From Muribaculaceae bacterium (GTDB lineage: Bacteria; Pseudomonadota; Alphaproteobacteria; Rs-D84): a DNA stretch of 7,071 nucleotides. The translations under genes were made by a program, and so were the position numbers. Below are positions 6,181-7,071 of the stretch, piece by piece. A model generated the notes under the pieces. The model saw only the letters and a program-made list of their open reading frames with translations. It had not been told where the DNA came from and ran no database searches. The stretch spans positions 1 to 7,071 of the forward strand of contig JAMPEH010000120.1 of NCBI GenBank assembly GCA_023665245.1, read 5' to 3'. The stretch's first letter is position 1. The number at the start of each line of letters is the position of its first letter.

Positions 6181-7071
6181 CTATATGATAACTTTTCTGG
6201 TCGTCTGTCCCCTGTCGGACTTTATGTGGATGAGCACCACTCCACGGTGGTCTCCGGGTATGTTAAGGGTGAGTCTTGTCGGCACGGGACCGGCACTGAT
6301 CCTCACCGGTTCGGCCAGCATTATGCCGGAGTCGGTGAACATGGTCAGTTCAAGTTCAATGTTGCCTTCAGCTGACGACAACGTTATATCGATTGCATTT
6401 TCGCTTGCCTTGGGTTCGGATGCCTCGAAGTCAGTGGCTTCTCCATATGGAGCCGGATTATCCCCACCTCCTTTGTCGGATTTCTTTTTCATTGCCATCT
6501 GCTCCCCGGTGTCTGACTGCTGGCGGTGAGGAGGATAATACATGGCCATTGTCTGCATCGGGATAGTGTCGCATACTTCCCCCGATGTCCTGATACTTGA
6601 GGTGGTTGTCTGCACAAGCACCGGATAGCGTGCCTCTCCGCAGTGCCAAATCAGCCTTTCGGTGAGCAACCGCTCGGTCATCATCCTCTCCACGGGGACA
6701 ATGAGGTCGGAGACAGTCTCCGGTGGTATGCTGTCTGATGTGTCCCGGGTAATGGCCGTGGAATCAATGTAGGCCATGTCAAGGGTCCATCTTGCGAGGG
6801 TGGCGTCTCTGATTGTGTCAGTGCCGTCTGTCAATGACCAGCCTTTTTCAATGGAGGTTCTTGACACTCCCCTCACTCTTTTCAAAACGTTTCTTCCATG
6901 CGTGAAGACCGATCCGCTCCAATTATCTACGAATACGTCCCCATCTTTGAGTTGCATATCCACGGCCGAGACCGGGGAGTCAAGGATAAATAAGGTGGCG
7001 CGGTTCTCAAAACCGAAGTATCTCAGGGTGTCGGAGGAAAGCAAGAACTTATATTTGGTGGCGAACTGCAC
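6181..7071 (-). CDS. Unrecognised protein encoded upstream of the Rhs toxin (5' end outside window)
   Basis: The visible 296 codons end at a TAG (6183-6181). The first codon at the edge is GTG, but with no upstream sequence to judge it is more likely internal, so the gene is treated as 5'-partial. I do not recognise a family. Visible residues 1-150 mix strands and polar loops (for example GWSLTDGTDTIRDATLARWTLDMAYID, given here only as 75-103). Residues 160-225 are a polar linker with low complexity (PHRQQSDTGEQMAMKKKSDKGGGDNPAP region). Residues 225-296 alternate hydrophobic and polar residues and end RGVVLIHIKSDRGQTTRKVII. That ending resembles the last strands of Bacteroidota T9SS-type sorting or DUF3244-like tails, although the usual YPNP opening is not seen. 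No transmembrane segment is visible. Its place 74 bases before the toxin start on the same strand suggests an accessory or anchoring partner; this is inference. Confidence 0.85.
   Translation of the reverse strand: MQFATKYKFLLSSDTLRYFGFENRATLFILDSPVSAVDMQLKDGDVFVDNWSGSVFTHGRNVLKRVRGVSRTSIEKGWSLTDGTDTIRDATLARWTLDMAYIDSTAITRDTSDSIPPETVSDLIVPVERMMTERLLTERLIWHCGEARYPVLVQTTTSSIRTSGEVCDTIPMQTMAMYYPPHRQQSDTGEQMAMKKKSDKGGGDNPAPYGEATDFEASEPKASENAIDITLSSAEGNIELELTMFTDSGIMLAEPVRISAGPVPTRLTLNIPGDHRGVVLIHIKSDRGQTTRKVII

Noticed and set aside
6074..6529. A 151-codon plus-strand frame spanning the gap between the two genes.
   Set aside because: It is antisense to the well-supported upstream gene and to the Rhs start, with no recognisable motif.
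7069..7071. GTG at the right edge as the true start of the upstream gene.
   Set aside because: It is simply the first codon in the window. There is no upstream sequence to show a ribosome site and no signal-peptide-like N-terminus follows, so the gene most likely continues beyond the edge.

Overview
The window looks like a piece of a Bacteroidales (Bacteroidota) chromosome. The evidence is the type of Rhs/YD-repeat protein it encodes: an N-terminal 'GIPDITIPLYEI...SVSYHASG...VGLGWSLNAGG' module and a core ending 'DPLCEKYPWLSPYLYCANNP', both typical of that group. Other support is a signal peptide ending in 'KAQG' and weak Shine-Dalgarno sequences. The body of the big gene is GC-rich, which would suit several gut families (for example Muribaculaceae or Alistipes-like), but the sequence alone does not settle the family.

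All convincing genes lie on the minus strand and read from right to left. At 7071-6181 is the 3' part of a gene for an unrecognised protein, with its 5' end outside the window. Its last ~70 residues look like a small beta-sandwich resembling the C-terminal half of Bacteroidota sorting or adhesion tails. After a 74-base gap with no visible promoter or terminator comes a single 2007-codon gene (6106-83). It encodes a Sec-exported Rhs/YD-repeat protein made of a signal peptide, an SpvB/Tc-like N-terminal module, a long YD-repeat shell, an Rhs core (residues ~1726-1807) and a 200-residue C-terminal tail. The tail carries a JAB/JAMM metalloprotease-like signature (HNHP at 1936-1939) and matches my memory of the 'JAB-like toxin 1' tips of Bacteroidota polymorphic toxins. 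Just after the stop codon, a possible new reading frame starts at base 45 and runs off the left edge. It sits where an immunity gene would be expected, but only 15 codons are visible.

The most informative feature is the sharp compositional break around bases 720-745. Upstream, the gene body is roughly 55-65% G+C in hand-counted samples. Downstream, the toxin tail and following DNA are mostly about 25-42%. The break lies inside the last conserved codons of the Rhs core, as expected if the toxin tip (with its immunity gene) was swapped onto a resident Rhs scaffold. The core is also atypical: the usual YDPxxGR reads HYPxxPQ and the closing DPxG reads DYNG, so classical Rhs self-cleavage cannot be assumed.

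Working model (inference): the two genes form one transcription unit for a cell-surface or secreted polymorphic toxin, with the accessory protein encoded first, the toxin second and its immunity gene third. I see no RNA genes, CRISPR arrays or insertion sequences.
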